Positions 46,623 to 56,269 are shown, numbered from the stretch's first letter. The stretch: 64,000 nt of DNA from JBOGCH01 sp051656645 (GCA_051656645.1 JBOGCH010000012.1:41488-105487), one strand, 5' to 3'. Notes: generated from the sequence alone by a model not told the origin. Made by a program: numbers and translations.

Positions 46623-47738
46623 TTATTCTATATAAACAGTGTTCTTATCTATTGTAATCTTTACGTCGCTTCCCATGCTGATAAATTCAAAGAAATCGGT
46701 AACATTGGAGTAGCGTTCTAGATCGCCGGTAAAATGTAATTTCTTAGCGTATTCGGATTTAAAAATCACCTTAATATTATACCATCTGGACAGTTGTTGC
46801 ATGATGGATTCTAATGATGAGTTCTCAAACAGATATTTGCCATCTTTCCACGACGTATACAATGCAACATTAACCTCCTGTAGTGTATAGTTGTTCGTAG
46901 AAACTTGTAATTGTTGTCCGGGTTGTAATTTTATGTCTTGGTTGTTAAGCGTAATATATTTTACTGAACCAGACGATAATGTTGTTGCTGTATTTACTTC
47001 ATCAGCGTAACTACGAACATTGAAGCCAGTTCCAAGCACTTGAATGTGTCCGTGTAAGGTTTCTACAATAAACGGAAGGTTGGATTTAGTAACTTCAAAA
47101 TAGGCTTCACCTTCTACTCTTACTTTTCTAATTGAATCCGTGAAGTGCGTGGGGAAATAAAACTTTGTATCGGAGTTTAACCATACGTTTGTACCATCAG
47201 CCAAAATCATCTTATACTCGCCACCTATGGGAATTTCAACTGTTAATTGTTCACTTTTAATAGGTGAGGACGATTTTTTTACTGCTAGTGTACCATCATC
47301 GGTTAATTTTAATCCCTTTTCTTGCAATAAGTTATTGGATGTGTTATTTAGTTCTACTCGTTGATTACGACTTGTGAGATATGCAACATTTTTTGTTTGT
47401 GCAGGATTGTGAGTCAAGAGTTGGTCAATTGATTCATTTTGTAAGTTAGTATCTATGACAAATAGGGTAAATGTTGTAATGGAAATGGCCAATACAACGC
47501 AAGCACATATCTTGTACATAAGACTTTTGTCCCAAATATGTTGTTTTGGAGAATGTGTGTTAATGAGTTTTTTGAAGGGAGTATCGACATCAATCTTTGA
47601 TTGAAATGAAAGACGTTCATATATGGTATCCATGTCTGTGGCATCGGGCGATGATGACAAAGTAGTTACTTCATCATTGTCCTTCAATTTTAATCTCTGT
47701 AGAAGATGTATTAGTACTTCCCGTTTTGTGTAATTCAT
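46623..47738 (-). CDS. FecR-type anti-sigma factor
   Basis: A 371-residue inner-membrane regulator that holds the ECF sigma factor inactive until the SusC STN domain signals. About 75 cytosolic residues precede a single membrane segment (near residues 76-95, ICACVVLAISITTFTLFVID). The periplasmic part contains the FecR domain (about 160-260, VEIPIGGEYKMILADGTNVWLN and KVRVEGEAYFEVTKS) and a C-terminal DUF4974 domain (LESIMQQLSRWYNIKVIF), the usual Bacteroidetes arrangement. It lies between the sigma gene (52 nt upstream) and the SusC gene. The three form one signalling chain. Confidence 0.95.
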   Translation of the reverse strand: MNYTKREVLIHLLQRLKLKDNDEVTTLSSSPDATDMDTIYERLSFQSKIDVDTPFKKLINTHSPKQHIWDKSLMYKICACVVLAISITTFTLFVIDTNLQNESIDQLLTHNPAQTKNVAYLTSRNQRVELNNTSNNLLQEKGLKLTDDGTLAVKKSSSPIKSEQLTVEIPIGGEYKMILADGTNVWLNSDTKFYFPTHFTDSIRKVRVEGEAYFEVTKSNLPFIVETLHGHIQVLGTGFNVRSYADEVNTATTLSSGSVKYITLNNQDIKLQPGQQLQVSTNNYTLQEVNVALYTSWKDGKYLFENSSLESIMQQLSRWYNIKVIFKSEYAKKLHFTGDLERYSNVTDFFEFISMGSDVKITIDKNTVYIE

Positions 47739-47790
47739 GGTAAATTATGTTTTATATATCGCTATAATCCACATAAAACAAAAACGGGTA

Positions 47791-48351
47791 CTAAAAAATG
47801 CAAATATTTTTAAAATTTAAATATAGAATAAAGGATTCATAGTCAACTTTGAGTCTAATTAATCGGTAGGCTTCCTTTTTGTATTTCTTTACTGAGTTTA
47901 TGCCCATATTTAAATGGATGGCTGTTTCTTCTACACTTTTTCCTTCAAGAGTGCTGATTATTATGTCTTTGCACTTGGGAGGTAGAGATGAGATAACTTC
48001 ATGCAGTTTAAAGAATAATTGCTCATTCTTTATTAACTCCTCACAATGTTCATGCTCTTCTTGTAGTTGATTAATATGACGGGATTCAATGTCTCGATTG
48101 CGGATATATTTTAAGCAATCGTTAATAAGTAGTTTATATAAGTAAGACTTTAAGGCATTTATATGCGTAAATGTAGAGTTACTTTCCCATAGGCGTATCA
48201 TTATATTTTGTGTAATATCCTGAATAGCTTCTTCGTTTGTAATGTATTTCCGGGCATAACCGCACAACACAGGGTAATAAAGTTGATATAACTTTTTCCA
48301 TGCATCAAGTTGCTTAGTGTTTACACCTGCCAAAAACTGCTCTTCCTTCAT
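47791..48351 (-). CDS. ECF RNA polymerase sigma-70 factor
   Basis: A sigma factor of about 186 residues that should drive its own operon when the FecR partner releases it. Region 2 is seen as YYPVLCGYARKYITNEEAIQDITQNIMIRLWE and region 4 as VISSLPPKCKDIIISTLEGKSVEETAIHLNMGINSVKKYKKEAY, with the helix-turn-helix in the latter. The ATG at 48351 is chosen because a consensus -7 box (48373-48380) lies just upstream, inside the frame that would extend to 48426. It heads a seven-gene operon ending at 38198. Confidence 0.93.
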   Translation of the reverse strand: MKEEQFLAGVNTKQLDAWKKLYQLYYPVLCGYARKYITNEEAIQDITQNIMIRLWESNSTFTHINALKSYLYKLLINDCLKYIRNRDIESRHINQLQEEHEHCEELIKNEQLFFKLHEVISSLPPKCKDIIISTLEGKSVEETAIHLNMGINSVKKYKKEAYRLIRLKVDYESFILYLNFKNICIF

Positions 48352-48372
48352 CACGTTACGAATAATAGTGTT

Positions 48373-48380
48373 CAAATATA
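48373..48380 (-). promoter_or_regulatory. Probable -7 box for the sigma/SusCD operon
   Basis: On the minus strand this reads TATATTTG, a TAnnTTTG match, 21 nt before the sigma-factor ATG. It suggests basal transcription by the housekeeping sigma factor. Confidence 0.55.
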
Positions 48381-48518
48381 ATATTAAATGTAAAAAACTA
48401 AAATGAGTAAATAGATATTTTGACAAAGTCTACATAGAGAAATTCTTATTGAGAACGCTTCTTAATACATTTTACATAAAAGTATAGCAAGGATATGGGC
48501 TATGAGGGTAAATTATTG

Positions 48519-48526
48519 TAAGTTTG
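48519..48526 (+). promoter_or_regulatory. Probable -7 box for the AspT-type transporter gene
   Basis: TAAGTTTG followed by C matches TAnnTTTG, 22 nt before the ATG at 48549. No good -33 element is seen. Confidence 0.48.
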
Positions 48527-48548
48527 CACTCTCAAAGTTGAATAAAAA

Positions 48549-50213
48549 ATGGAATGGTTAAATGAGTTGCTATTTACACCCAGTGTGGTGCAAGCGATAG
48601 TTGTAATTTCAATGATTTCTGCATTAGGATTGGCTCTTGGCCGATTGACGTTGATGGGGATATCTCTTGGAATTACTTTTGTTTTTTTTGTAGGTATTTT
48701 GGCAGGACATCTAGGGTTAGTTATTGATCCTACTATGTTGAAGTATGCCGAAGGATTTGGCTTAGTTATTTTTGTTTATGCGTTAGGGGTACAGGTGGGA
48801 CCTGCTTTCTTCGGATCCTTTAGACGCGGTGGTTTCGGGCTGAATATGATTGCATTGTCTGTTGTATTATTAGGTACTGGAATGGCTGTGCTATTTCATT
48901 ATGCGCTTGACATTCCACTACCGGATATGGTAGGGGTGTTGTGTGGAGCCGTAACCAATACGCCGGCACTTGGTGCAGCGCAGCAAACCATGTATCAAAT
49001 GGGGATTTATGCTGCCGATCCTGCCTTGGGATGTGCTGTTGCTTATCCGTTGGGTGTTGTTGGTGTAATCTTGGCCATTATTGCTATGAATGTAGTGATT
49101 AAACATTGTAAACGTAAAAATCCGGAACAGATTCCAGAGGATTCTCATCAGGCTTTTGTTGCGGAGTTTCAAGTTACAAATCCAGGAATCTATAACCGAA
49201 CAGTAAAGGAGATTGCTAAATTTTCGCCACGCCATTTTGTTATTTCCCGCGTTTGGCGCTCAGGGAGCGTTACTATTCCAACCAATGATACGGTGATTCA
49301 TGAAAATGACCGTTTATTGGTGATTATGGAGAAAAAGGATGTTAATGCTGTGACCATGGTGTTTGGCGAGCATGAAAACGTGGATTGGAATTCAGAGAAT
49401 ATTGATTGGAATAAGTTGGATAGTCAAATTATTTCCCACTCCATAATGGTAACGCGTCAGGGAATTAATGGAAAGAAACTTGGCGATTTGCGTTTAAGAA
49501 ATAAGTATGGTATAAATATTACCCGAATTTATAGGGCTGGAGTACAACTACTACCCACTTCTGATTTGATTTTACAGTTGGGAGACCGTGTAATTGTTGT
49601 GGGAGAGTCATCGGCAATTGCCGGTGTTGAGAACGAGTTGGGCAATAGATTAATGACATTAAAGGAACCTAATTTGGTTTCCGTATATATTGGTATAACG
49701 CTTGGACTTGCATTGGGATTAGTTCCAATAGCATTTCCGGGTATTGATTTTCCAGTACGTATTGGGCTCGCAGGAGGACCAATTATTGTGGGGCTAATTA
49801 TGGGGGCATTTGGTCCTCGTTTACGTTTGGTAACATATACAACGCGAAGTGCCAACTTAATGCTGCGTGGATTGGGACTTTCAATCTATTTGGCTTGTTT
49901 GGGCCTTGATGCCGGAGCTCACTTTTTTGAAACAGTGTTTAGAGCAGAGGGGCTTATGTGGGTTGGTTTAGGTTTCCTAATAACTTTTGTACCACCATTG
50001 TTAGTTGCATTTGCGGTTCTTTATTTTACGTCTATAGATAGAGGTTCTATTTACGGAATGATGTGCGGAAGTATGTCTAACCCAATGGCATTGACTTATG
50101 CCAATACGTTGGTGGATGGTGATTCTCCTTCCGTAGCCTATGCAACAGTGTATCCGCTTACCATGTTTATAAGAGTGGTTATAGCACAACTTATTTTTAT
50201 CCTGTTTGTGTAA
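48549..50213 (+). CDS. AspT/YidE-type membrane antiporter with two RCK-C domains
   Basis: A 554-residue transporter of the aspartate:alanine exchanger family. Two halves of about five membrane segments each (about residues 10-180 and 370-550) flank two TrkA-C/RCK-C regulatory domains in the cytosol (about 205-285 and 295-375, VWRSGSVTIPTNDTVIHENDRLLVI and ITRIYRAGVQLLPTSDLILQLGDRVIVVG). The repeated GVLCGAVTNTPALGAAQ and GMMCGSMSNPMALTYAN mark the duplicated pores. The substrate is unknown; members include the amino-acid exchanger AspT and uncharacterised YidE/YbjL proteins. It has its own -7 box. Confidence 0.9.
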   Translation: MEWLNELLFTPSVVQAIVVISMISALGLALGRLTLMGISLGITFVFFVGILAGHLGLVIDPTMLKYAEGFGLVIFVYALGVQVGPAFFGSFRRGGFGLNMIALSVVLLGTGMAVLFHYALDIPLPDMVGVLCGAVTNTPALGAAQQTMYQMGIYAADPALGCAVAYPLGVVGVILAIIAMNVVIKHCKRKNPEQIPEDSHQAFVAEFQVTNPGIYNRTVKEIAKFSPRHFVISRVWRSGSVTIPTNDTVIHENDRLLVIMEKKDVNAVTMVFGEHENVDWNSENIDWNKLDSQIISHSIMVTRQGINGKKLGDLRLRNKYGINITRIYRAGVQLLPTSDLILQLGDRVIVVGESSAIAGVENELGNRLMTLKEPNLVSVYIGITLGLALGLVPIAFPGIDFPVRIGLAGGPIIVGLIMGAFGPRLRLVTYTTRSANLMLRGLGLSIYLACLGLDAGAHFFETVFRAEGLMWVGLGFLITFVPPLLVAFAVLYFTSIDRGSIYGMMCGSMSNPMALTYANTLVDGDSPSVAYATVYPLTMFIRVVIAQLIFILFV

Positions 50214-50306
50214 CAAAAGCATATAAAACAGGTACATAGTATGTTAATTTTCAATTTTTTTCATACTTTCGCATAACAAAAGAAATAATCAGTATATAAG
50301 TTAGAT

Positions 50307-51257
50307 ATGGGACTATTCGATTTTTTTAAGAAGAATAAAACAGAAAATCTGGACAAGGGGTTAGAGAAAACCAAAGAAAGCGTGTTTAAGAAATTGGCGC
50401 GTGTTGTGGTTGGTAAATCTAAAGTGGATGATGAGGTGCTTGATAACCTTGAGGAGGTATTGATTAGTTCGGATGTAGGGGTTGATACCACTCTACGTAT
50501 TATTGGGCGTATAGAAGAGCGTATTGAGCGCGACAAATATATTGGCACAGACGAGCTTAATCGCGTATTGCGCGAAGAGATTGTTAGTTTATTAGAAGAG
50601 AATAAAGCTAACGATACCAACAACTACGATGTTGACAACAACAATGAACCTTATGTTATTATGGTTGTTGGAGTTAACGGTGTAGGAAAAACAACAACTA
50701 TTGGTAAGTTGGCGCATATGTTTAAAGCCGGTGGCAAGAAGGTTGTTCTTGGTGCTGCTGATACATTCCGTGCGGCAGCTGTGGACCAGCTTGTTATATG
50801 GGCGGAACGTGTTGGTGTTACTATTGTTAAACAGGGAATGGGAGCCGATCCTGCATCGGTAGCCTTTGATACCTTGTCAAGAGCTAAGGCTGAGAACGCT
50901 GAAGTGGTAATTATTGATACTGCAGGCCGTTTGCACAATAAGATTAACCTGATGAATGAGCTTTCTAAAATCAAGAATGTGATGAAGAAAGTAATTCCTA
51001 ATGCACCGCATGAGGTGTTGTTAGTTCTTGACGGATCTACAGGTCAAAACGCTTATGAGCAAGCTAAACAATTTACAAAAGCGACAGAAGTGAATGCTTT
51101 GGCCATTACAAAATTAGATGGTACTGCCAAAGGTGGTGTTGTAATTGGTATTTCTGATCAATTTAAAATTCCTGTAAAATACATAGGTATTGGCGAAAAA
51201 ATAGACGATTTACAGCTTTTTGACCGTGAAGCATTTGTTGATTCGTTATTCAAATAA
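50307..51257 (+). CDS. ftsY: Signal recognition particle receptor FtsY
   Basis: FtsY is the GTPase at the inner membrane that receives ribosome-SRP complexes and hands membrane proteins to the Sec translocon. The 316-residue copy is the short form without the long acidic A domain of Escherichia coli. The N domain begins MGLFDFFKKNKTENL. The G domain has the P-loop GVNGVGKTTTIGKLA (about residues 121-135), DTFRAAAVDQL, DTAGRLHNK and the specificity motif TKLDGTAKGG. The C-terminal end, GIGEKIDDLQLFDREAFVDSLF, is typical. The phosphatase gene starts 15 nt after the stop. Confidence 0.97.
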   Translation: MGLFDFFKKNKTENLDKGLEKTKESVFKKLARVVVGKSKVDDEVLDNLEEVLISSDVGVDTTLRIIGRIEERIERDKYIGTDELNRVLREEIVSLLEENKANDTNNYDVDNNNEPYVIMVVGVNGVGKTTTIGKLAHMFKAGGKKVVLGAADTFRAAAVDQLVIWAERVGVTIVKQGMGADPASVAFDTLSRAKAENAEVVIIDTAGRLHNKINLMNELSKIKNVMKKVIPNAPHEVLLVLDGSTGQNAYEQAKQFTKATEVNALAITKLDGTAKGGVVIGISDQFKIPVKYIGIGEKIDDLQLFDREAFVDSLFK

Positions 51258-51272
51258 TTAAGCTGGTACAAT

Positions 51273-51755
51273 ATGGAGAAGAAGTACAAACTGCTTTTTG
51301 TGTGTTTAGGGAATATATGTCGCTCGCCTAGTGCTGAGGGTATTATGCGTCAGTTGGTAGAGGATAAGGGCTGTGCGGAAGCTTTTGATATTGATTCGGC
51401 AGGAACATATGGTGGACACGCTGGGGCATTACCCGATGAGCGTATGCGCCGCCACGCATCCAAACGTGGTTATGTTTTGGATAGCCGTTCACGCCAGTTT
51501 TACCCATCGGCCGACTTTGAACGTTTTGACCTTATTATTTGTATGGACAATGAGAACGTACATAATATAATGCGTTTAGCAGAAACCGATGAGGAACGTG
51601 CAAAAGTAGTTAAGATGACTGATTTTTGTAGTCATTACAAGCACTATACTGAGGTGCCCGATCCCTATTATGGGGGAGCAGCAGGTTTTGAGTTAGTTCT
51701 TGACCTACTAGAGGATGCTACTGAGGGACTATATGAACATTTGGTAAAGAAGTAG
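51273..51755 (+). CDS. Low-molecular-weight protein tyrosine phosphatase
   Basis: A 160-residue cytosolic phosphatase. The P-loop CLGNICRSPS holds the nucleophile Cys11 and Arg17 (CX5R), and the general acid is the first Asp of VPDPYYGG near residue 129. Such enzymes can dephosphorylate tyrosine kinases that control capsule export, or arginine residues; there is no cognate kinase in the window. It is 15 nt downstream of ftsY, so it is probably co-transcribed. A bidirectional terminator follows. Confidence 0.95.
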   Translation: MEKKYKLLFVCLGNICRSPSAEGIMRQLVEDKGCAEAFDIDSAGTYGGHAGALPDERMRRHASKRGYVLDSRSRQFYPSADFERFDLIICMDNENVHNIMRLAETDEERAKVVKMTDFCSHYKHYTEVPDPYYGGAAGFELVLDLLEDATEGLYEHLVKK

Positions 51756-51770
51756 CGTTTTTGAACAATA

Positions 51771-51822
51771 AAAAATAGCTCCATTAGGATATCGATATTA
51801 ATCCTAGTGGAGCTATTTTTTT
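51771..51822. terminator. Bidirectional terminator between phosphatase and HEAT-like genes
   Basis: AAAAATAGCTCCATTAGGAT (51771-51790) pairs with ATCCTAGTGGAGCTATTTTT (51801 onward) with one mismatch, followed by T on the plus strand and by T-rich sequence on the minus strand. Confidence 0.87.
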
Positions 51823-51840
51823 AATGTAGAGGTTTATATG

Positions 51841-52350
51841 CTATTCCTCGTCTTGAACATTATTGATTTTTGCAATCAAATCATTAATTAAGAATGTTCG
51901 TGCCGGATCGGTGTGCGACATTTGTAAATTATTAAGGAGCTTGTTACGTACTTCCTCCGTTGCATTAGGAAGCGATTCCTCTATAACGGTGGCAGCCTCA
52001 AGCGCGATTGGAAATTCGTCATGGAATAAAATATTCGTAAACATACCTATATGGTCAGAGAAATCAAATGTTCCCTCCCAGCATAGGCGAACCAATTGCT
52101 CCTTGATGGCAATGTTTTCTTTATTCTCAATGGCTTTAATAAGTTCGTCCTTAAATCCTTTTATACGTACATCCGATAAAAGAGCAACCAACGTATATTC
52201 AAAATCGGTTCCTACATATTTCTTTAGCAACTCAAATAGAGATGGGATATCACTTAACTCTCCTTCGGATTTAAGTTGTTCTAAAATGTTTTCTATCGAT
52301 GCTTGGTCCTTAGTTTCGATAGCTTTATTCAGTGCTTCTTGATCGAACAT
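51841..52350 (-). CDS. Small alpha-helical protein, HEAT-like, function unknown
   Basis: A 169-residue acidic cytosolic protein with no signal peptide. Its helical repeats (IENILEQLKSEGELSDIPSL, YTLVALLSDVRIKGFKDELI, IAIKEQLVRLCWEG, IALEAATVIEESLPNATEEV) look like HEAT-type repeats. I recognise no catalytic site. Homologues seem common in Bacteroidetes housekeeping regions. A -7 box (TACCTTTG, minus strand, 52391-52398) lies about 40 nt upstream, so it is likely transcribed alone. A scaffolding role is a guess. Confidence 0.72.
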   Translation of the reverse strand: MFDQEALNKAIETKDQASIENILEQLKSEGELSDIPSLFELLKKYVGTDFEYTLVALLSDVRIKGFKDELIKAIENKENIAIKEQLVRLCWEGTFDFSDHIGMFTNILFHDEFPIALEAATVIEESLPNATEEVRNKLLNNLQMSHTDPARTFLINDLIAKINNVQDEE

Positions 52351-52420
52351 AATATCTATTTTTTTGTTTGTATATGTAAATTATTAGGTCAAAGGTAGCA
52401 AATATTCATGAAAGTAGGTT

Positions 52421-53773
52421 TTACTTTATATTGGGTAACTCCAAACCGTATTGTTTTTTTCTATCCTCACGTTTCAACAGTATGGCTACAAATAGTGCCA
52501 ATACACCAATAATGGCAAATACTACCATAGGCAATGTGTAGTTATAGAAGTTTCCCTCTGGCGTTTCAACGCGGCAAAAGCGATCTAATATCCATCCAAT
52601 TAAATATGGTACTCCCATTAATCCCCAATTTTGTACCCAAAAAATAAGTGCATAAGCTGTTCCCAACTTGTTTTCCGGGATAATTTTAGGTACAGAAGGC
52701 CACATGGCTGAGGGTACCAATGAAAAGGCTATTCCCAATAAAATAGTAGTAAAAATAGCCATGCCTATTTGGTCCAACCAAGGGAGTGCAAATAAAACAT
52801 GTACAATAATAAGAAGTACGGAGCCAATAATCATAATAGTTGCACCTTTACCTTTATGGTCATATAATGTTCCAAATACAGGTGTTAGGAATAGAGTCCC
52901 TAAAGGTAATAAGGAAGGTATTAAGCCGGCCATATTGGGCTCAATTCCAAACTTATTAATCATTAAGTCCGATGCATATTTAAGGAAAGGGAATACTGCC
53001 GAGTAGAATAATACGCATAACAGTGCGATGAGCCAAAATCCTTTATTGGTAAATATATATTTTATATCGGCAATCTTAAAACTATCCTCTTCTTGTAACT
53101 CTTTTGGAGGCATTGATTTATCGAGCTTGCGATCCATAACGCAGTAAATGAAAAACGATAAAGTACCTATGCAAAGTACAATTAATCCTGCTAGTATTGG
53201 TGTAGATACATTACCAAAATAGGTGGCAATAGGGATAGAAAGGGACATTGCAATCATAGTACCAACTCGCGCCAACGATACTTGTAAGCCCATGGCTAAT
53301 GCTAACTGCTTACCCTTAAACCATTTTACAATAATCTTAGAAACCGTAATACCGGCCACCTCAATTCCCACTCCAAAAATGGCAAATCCAAGTGAGGCTA
53401 CAATCACCTGCGCCGAGATTCCTACTATGGTACCACCAAAAGAAATCAGCTCTGCAATGGCCGTATATTTTATAGCCGTACCAATTACCATAAGTAAACA
53501 AGCACCGATACCGGTTATACGCACACCTACTTTATCCAAAATGATACCTCCAAAAATAAGCATCAGAAAAAATACGTTGAACCACCCGTAGGCACTGGTA
53601 AAAATACCATAATCGTTACTACTCCAAAATAACTCTTTTTCAAGCAAGGGCTTTAAGGGTGCCATAACATCCGTAAGGAAATAGCCGCACATCATGGTTA
53701 GGGAAACTATTGCAAGCGCGCCCCAGCGTGCGGCTGCCGAATCTCGTAAGGTTTTTTGTATATACTCGGTCAT
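52421..53773 (-). CDS. MFS transporter
   Basis: A 450-residue membrane protein with about twelve hydrophobic segments in two halves, joined by a hydrophilic loop near residues 215-235 (KLDKSMPPKELQEEDSF). The motif between segments 2 and 3 is GGIILDKVGVRITG, and FGTLYDHKGKGATI is its counterpart in the second half, both standard for the major facilitator superfamily. The substrate cannot be told; homologues in this phylum are often annotated as sugar or organic-anion porters. It is divergent from the two propeller lipoprotein genes at 53907 and 55021. Confidence 0.88.
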   Translation of the reverse strand: MTEYIQKTLRDSAAARWGALAIVSLTMMCGYFLTDVMAPLKPLLEKELFWSSNDYGIFTSAYGWFNVFFLMLIFGGIILDKVGVRITGIGACLLMVIGTAIKYTAIAELISFGGTIVGISAQVIVASLGFAIFGVGIEVAGITVSKIIVKWFKGKQLALAMGLQVSLARVGTMIAMSLSIPIATYFGNVSTPILAGLIVLCIGTLSFFIYCVMDRKLDKSMPPKELQEEDSFKIADIKYIFTNKGFWLIALLCVLFYSAVFPFLKYASDLMINKFGIEPNMAGLIPSLLPLGTLFLTPVFGTLYDHKGKGATIMIIGSVLLIIVHVLFALPWLDQIGMAIFTTILLGIAFSLVPSAMWPSVPKIIPENKLGTAYALIFWVQNWGLMGVPYLIGWILDRFCRVETPEGNFYNYTLPMVVFAIIGVLALFVAILLKREDRKKQYGLELPNIK

Positions 53774-53906
53774 AATAATAGTGATTAATAATAAAACTTA
53801 TACGTATGCGTTGAAAAATGGTGAACTATATATCTTTATTTAATTATAATAACATAATATTACATTAATCATTATCTTTGACTAATTACTGACAAACAAG
53901 AACTAA

Positions 53907-55004
53907 ATGAAGAAAATATTATTTATTATCGCATGCTTTTTAATGATATGCAGTGCTTGTAACGAGAGCCACAAACAGGGTAATGGTTTGATAGTTTATG
54001 ATTTAGAGAATCCGTCCCCACCAATTGAGTTTGCCGATTTAGTAAAAAGCATGGATTTCATCGCGCTCGAAACGAAGCCCGAGTGCATATTATCTGAGAT
54101 AAGTGAACTCAAGTTTCATGATACGCTTCTATTCATAAAAACGTCCATAAATTACAACGCTTACTTGCTCTTATTTAATACCAAAGGAAGATTTCTGAAT
54201 AAAATAGGTGAGTATGGAAAATCGGGAGAAGAGTACCAAAGCATATCTTGCTGGTGCGTTGATACATTGCGTAATGAGGTAGTAATTATTGATGGATATA
54301 CCAAACAATTGAAGCGATATGGATACGATGGAAAATTTATTGAACGTATCAATTACGATAAGCAACTACACAATGTATGCAGAATAACTTGCCTGCCGGG
54401 CGATTGCTACGGATTCACAAACATAATATTACCCGGCGAAGGTGTGGAGCAACCGGAATTTTTAATTGCAAATAAGGAGCTAACCCAAATTATAGAATCA
54501 AAACCGACACATTGGAAAGCAGAATACCATACTGTACCTATCAACTTACTCTATGGGAAAGGGGAGGCTATTTACGCTCGTTTTTTACTGAACGATACAC
54601 TCTATCATTTCCAAGATGGAGCGTTTAAACCTCATGGATTCTATAAAACCGGGATAAAGTTTCCTGATGGGAAGCATATCAGTTCTTCTAATATGGAAAT
54701 ATATAAAAACGTTAGATGGGAAAATAGCATACATAATGGCTTGGTAATTAGACGAATGAATAAGAAAATGTGTTATATCCCCGATGTCAATAGTGAAAGA
54801 GTTCTGGAAGTTTCTCCTCTGTTAAATAATCTCTCTTATGGTATGACACGATATACTTCCGGAAAACAGATTGATCCAATCAATCCGTGGCAACTAAAAG
54901 AATACGTTGAGAATAACGGTGATAAATATCCGCGCCTCACACAACTTTCCAAATCTATTGGGGATGAGGATAACCCTGTGCTTATAATCTACAATTTTGA
55001 ATAA
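53907..55004 (+). CDS. 6-bladed beta-propeller lipoprotein
   Basis: A 365-residue lipoprotein with lipobox CSAC (Cys near residue 18). The mature protein has the family signature MDFIALETKPECILSEI and blade repeats LLFNTKGRFLNKIGEYGKSGEEY and KRYGYDGKFIERI. A TATCTTTG -7 box lies 27 nt upstream. It is followed after 16 nt by a clear paralogue, suggesting tandem duplication. Compared with the pair at 8806 and 10150, the same Leu-Glu-Thr and Gly-x-x-Gly-x-Glu-Tyr motifs are conserved. Ligand unknown. Confidence 0.85.
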   Translation: MKKILFIIACFLMICSACNESHKQGNGLIVYDLENPSPPIEFADLVKSMDFIALETKPECILSEISELKFHDTLLFIKTSINYNAYLLLFNTKGRFLNKIGEYGKSGEEYQSISCWCVDTLRNEVVIIDGYTKQLKRYGYDGKFIERINYDKQLHNVCRITCLPGDCYGFTNIILPGEGVEQPEFLIANKELTQIIESKPTHWKAEYHTVPINLLYGKGEAIYARFLLNDTLYHFQDGAFKPHGFYKTGIKFPDGKHISSSNMEIYKNVRWENSIHNGLVIRRMNKKMCYIPDVNSERVLEVSPLLNNLSYGMTRYTSGKQIDPINPWQLKEYVENNGDKYPRLTQLSKSIGDEDNPVLIIYNFE

Positions 55005-55020
55005 TAAAATCCAATACACC

Positions 55021-56121
55021 ATGGTAAAACAAACTTTTGCAATACTATTGTTTCTAACAATAGTCATTATCGGATGCACCGACTCTGGGCATACAAACCT
55101 GATGACATACAATTTAACCAATGTCGAAAAAGAGATATATTTAGAGGATATCGTCGAGGATCCTAAATATGTGGTATTGGAGACTACAGATGAAAGTATT
55201 ATAAGTTATCAAAGGAAAATAAAAGTGACTGATTCAATTATCGCCATAGAGGTAATGCGTAATCAAAATCGATACGTGCTTTTATTCAACACGCAAGGAA
55301 AATTCCTAGCACAAGTAGGTGACTTGGGACACTCCGGCGAGGAGTATCAATATATAACGGGATGGGACATTGATCCCATAAACAAGGAAGTTGTAATATT
55401 AGATCATGTTTTAGACCATTTAATATACTACGGATACGATGGGAAGTTTAAGCGTAAAACAACGTTACATAACGAAATAGAATTTATATCCGATATGGTA
55501 TGCTTGCCACAACAGCGCTATGGAATTAAAACAGAGGTACTGCCTGGGGAGGGGAAGTTGCTGCCGGAATTCTATATTGTTAATGCCGAAATGGATAGTA
55601 TGTTGTTAGCACCCAAATCGCATTGGTGTTCGGAGAAATATCGAATGTCGCATGAGGCGAGTATTTTATTTGCTACCAATGAGCATCTATATGGAAATTT
55701 CATACTTAACGACACGTTATACCGTTTAGATGGAAATAGTTTCTCTCCGTATGGGCTTTTCTACAACGGTGATAAACCAAAACTGGAAAGAAATTCTATT
55801 AATGATCCAAATGTATATAAAAGAACGTTAACTATTAATCCGGTAAAAAACGGATGTATCATTAATTCTAATTTCTATATTCCGGACCTAAACAAACCGG
55901 ATATCTATACATTTAAAAGTCGAGGTATGGGGCCTTTAAACTTTTCCATGGGGTGCAACATACAGACAGACTGCTACATGTATATTATCAATGCTTATAG
56001 CCTTATTGATCATGCAGAATCACTAAGGGATACACATCCGGACCTTTTTAAAATAGCTAAAACACTTAACGAAGAAGATAATCCGGTGTTAATACTTAAG
56101 TATTTCAAAAATGATATTTAA
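55021..56121 (+). CDS. 6-bladed beta-propeller lipoprotein, tandem paralogue
   Basis: A 366-residue lipoprotein with lipobox IIGC (Cys near residue 18). It shares with the preceding gene YVVLETTDESIISYQ, LLFNTQGKFLAQVGDLGHSGEEY, YYGYDGKFKRKT and the ending EEDNPVLIL, so the two arose by duplication. The ATG at 55021 is chosen because it gives a clean signal peptide; an upstream in-frame codon overlaps the previous gene's stop. Co-transcription is very likely. Confidence 0.85.
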   Translation: MVKQTFAILLFLTIVIIGCTDSGHTNLMTYNLTNVEKEIYLEDIVEDPKYVVLETTDESIISYQRKIKVTDSIIAIEVMRNQNRYVLLFNTQGKFLAQVGDLGHSGEEYQYITGWDIDPINKEVVILDHVLDHLIYYGYDGKFKRKTTLHNEIEFISDMVCLPQQRYGIKTEVLPGEGKLLPEFYIVNAEMDSMLLAPKSHWCSEKYRMSHEASILFATNEHLYGNFILNDTLYRLDGNSFSPYGLFYNGDKPKLERNSINDPNVYKRTLTINPVKNGCIINSNFYIPDLNKPDIYTFKSRGMGPLNFSMGCNIQTDCYMYIINAYSLIDHAESLRDTHPDLFKIAKTLNEEDNPVLILKYFKNDI

Positions 56122-56269
56122 AATTACGAGATAGTGTAATAGTGCTTATTAATATAAATATATCTATGGAAGAATAACCTTCTCCCTTACATTACTCTAG
56201 CCCCAATGCAATTACTACAAAGAGCTTGTAAAAGTGTTTGGTATTTGCACTTTAGTTAGTTCAAAACAA

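Noticed and set aside
50261..50974. Minus-strand frames of 107-120 codons opposite ftsY
   Set aside because: Antisense shadows of the FtsY coding region with its P-loop and TKLDG motifs.
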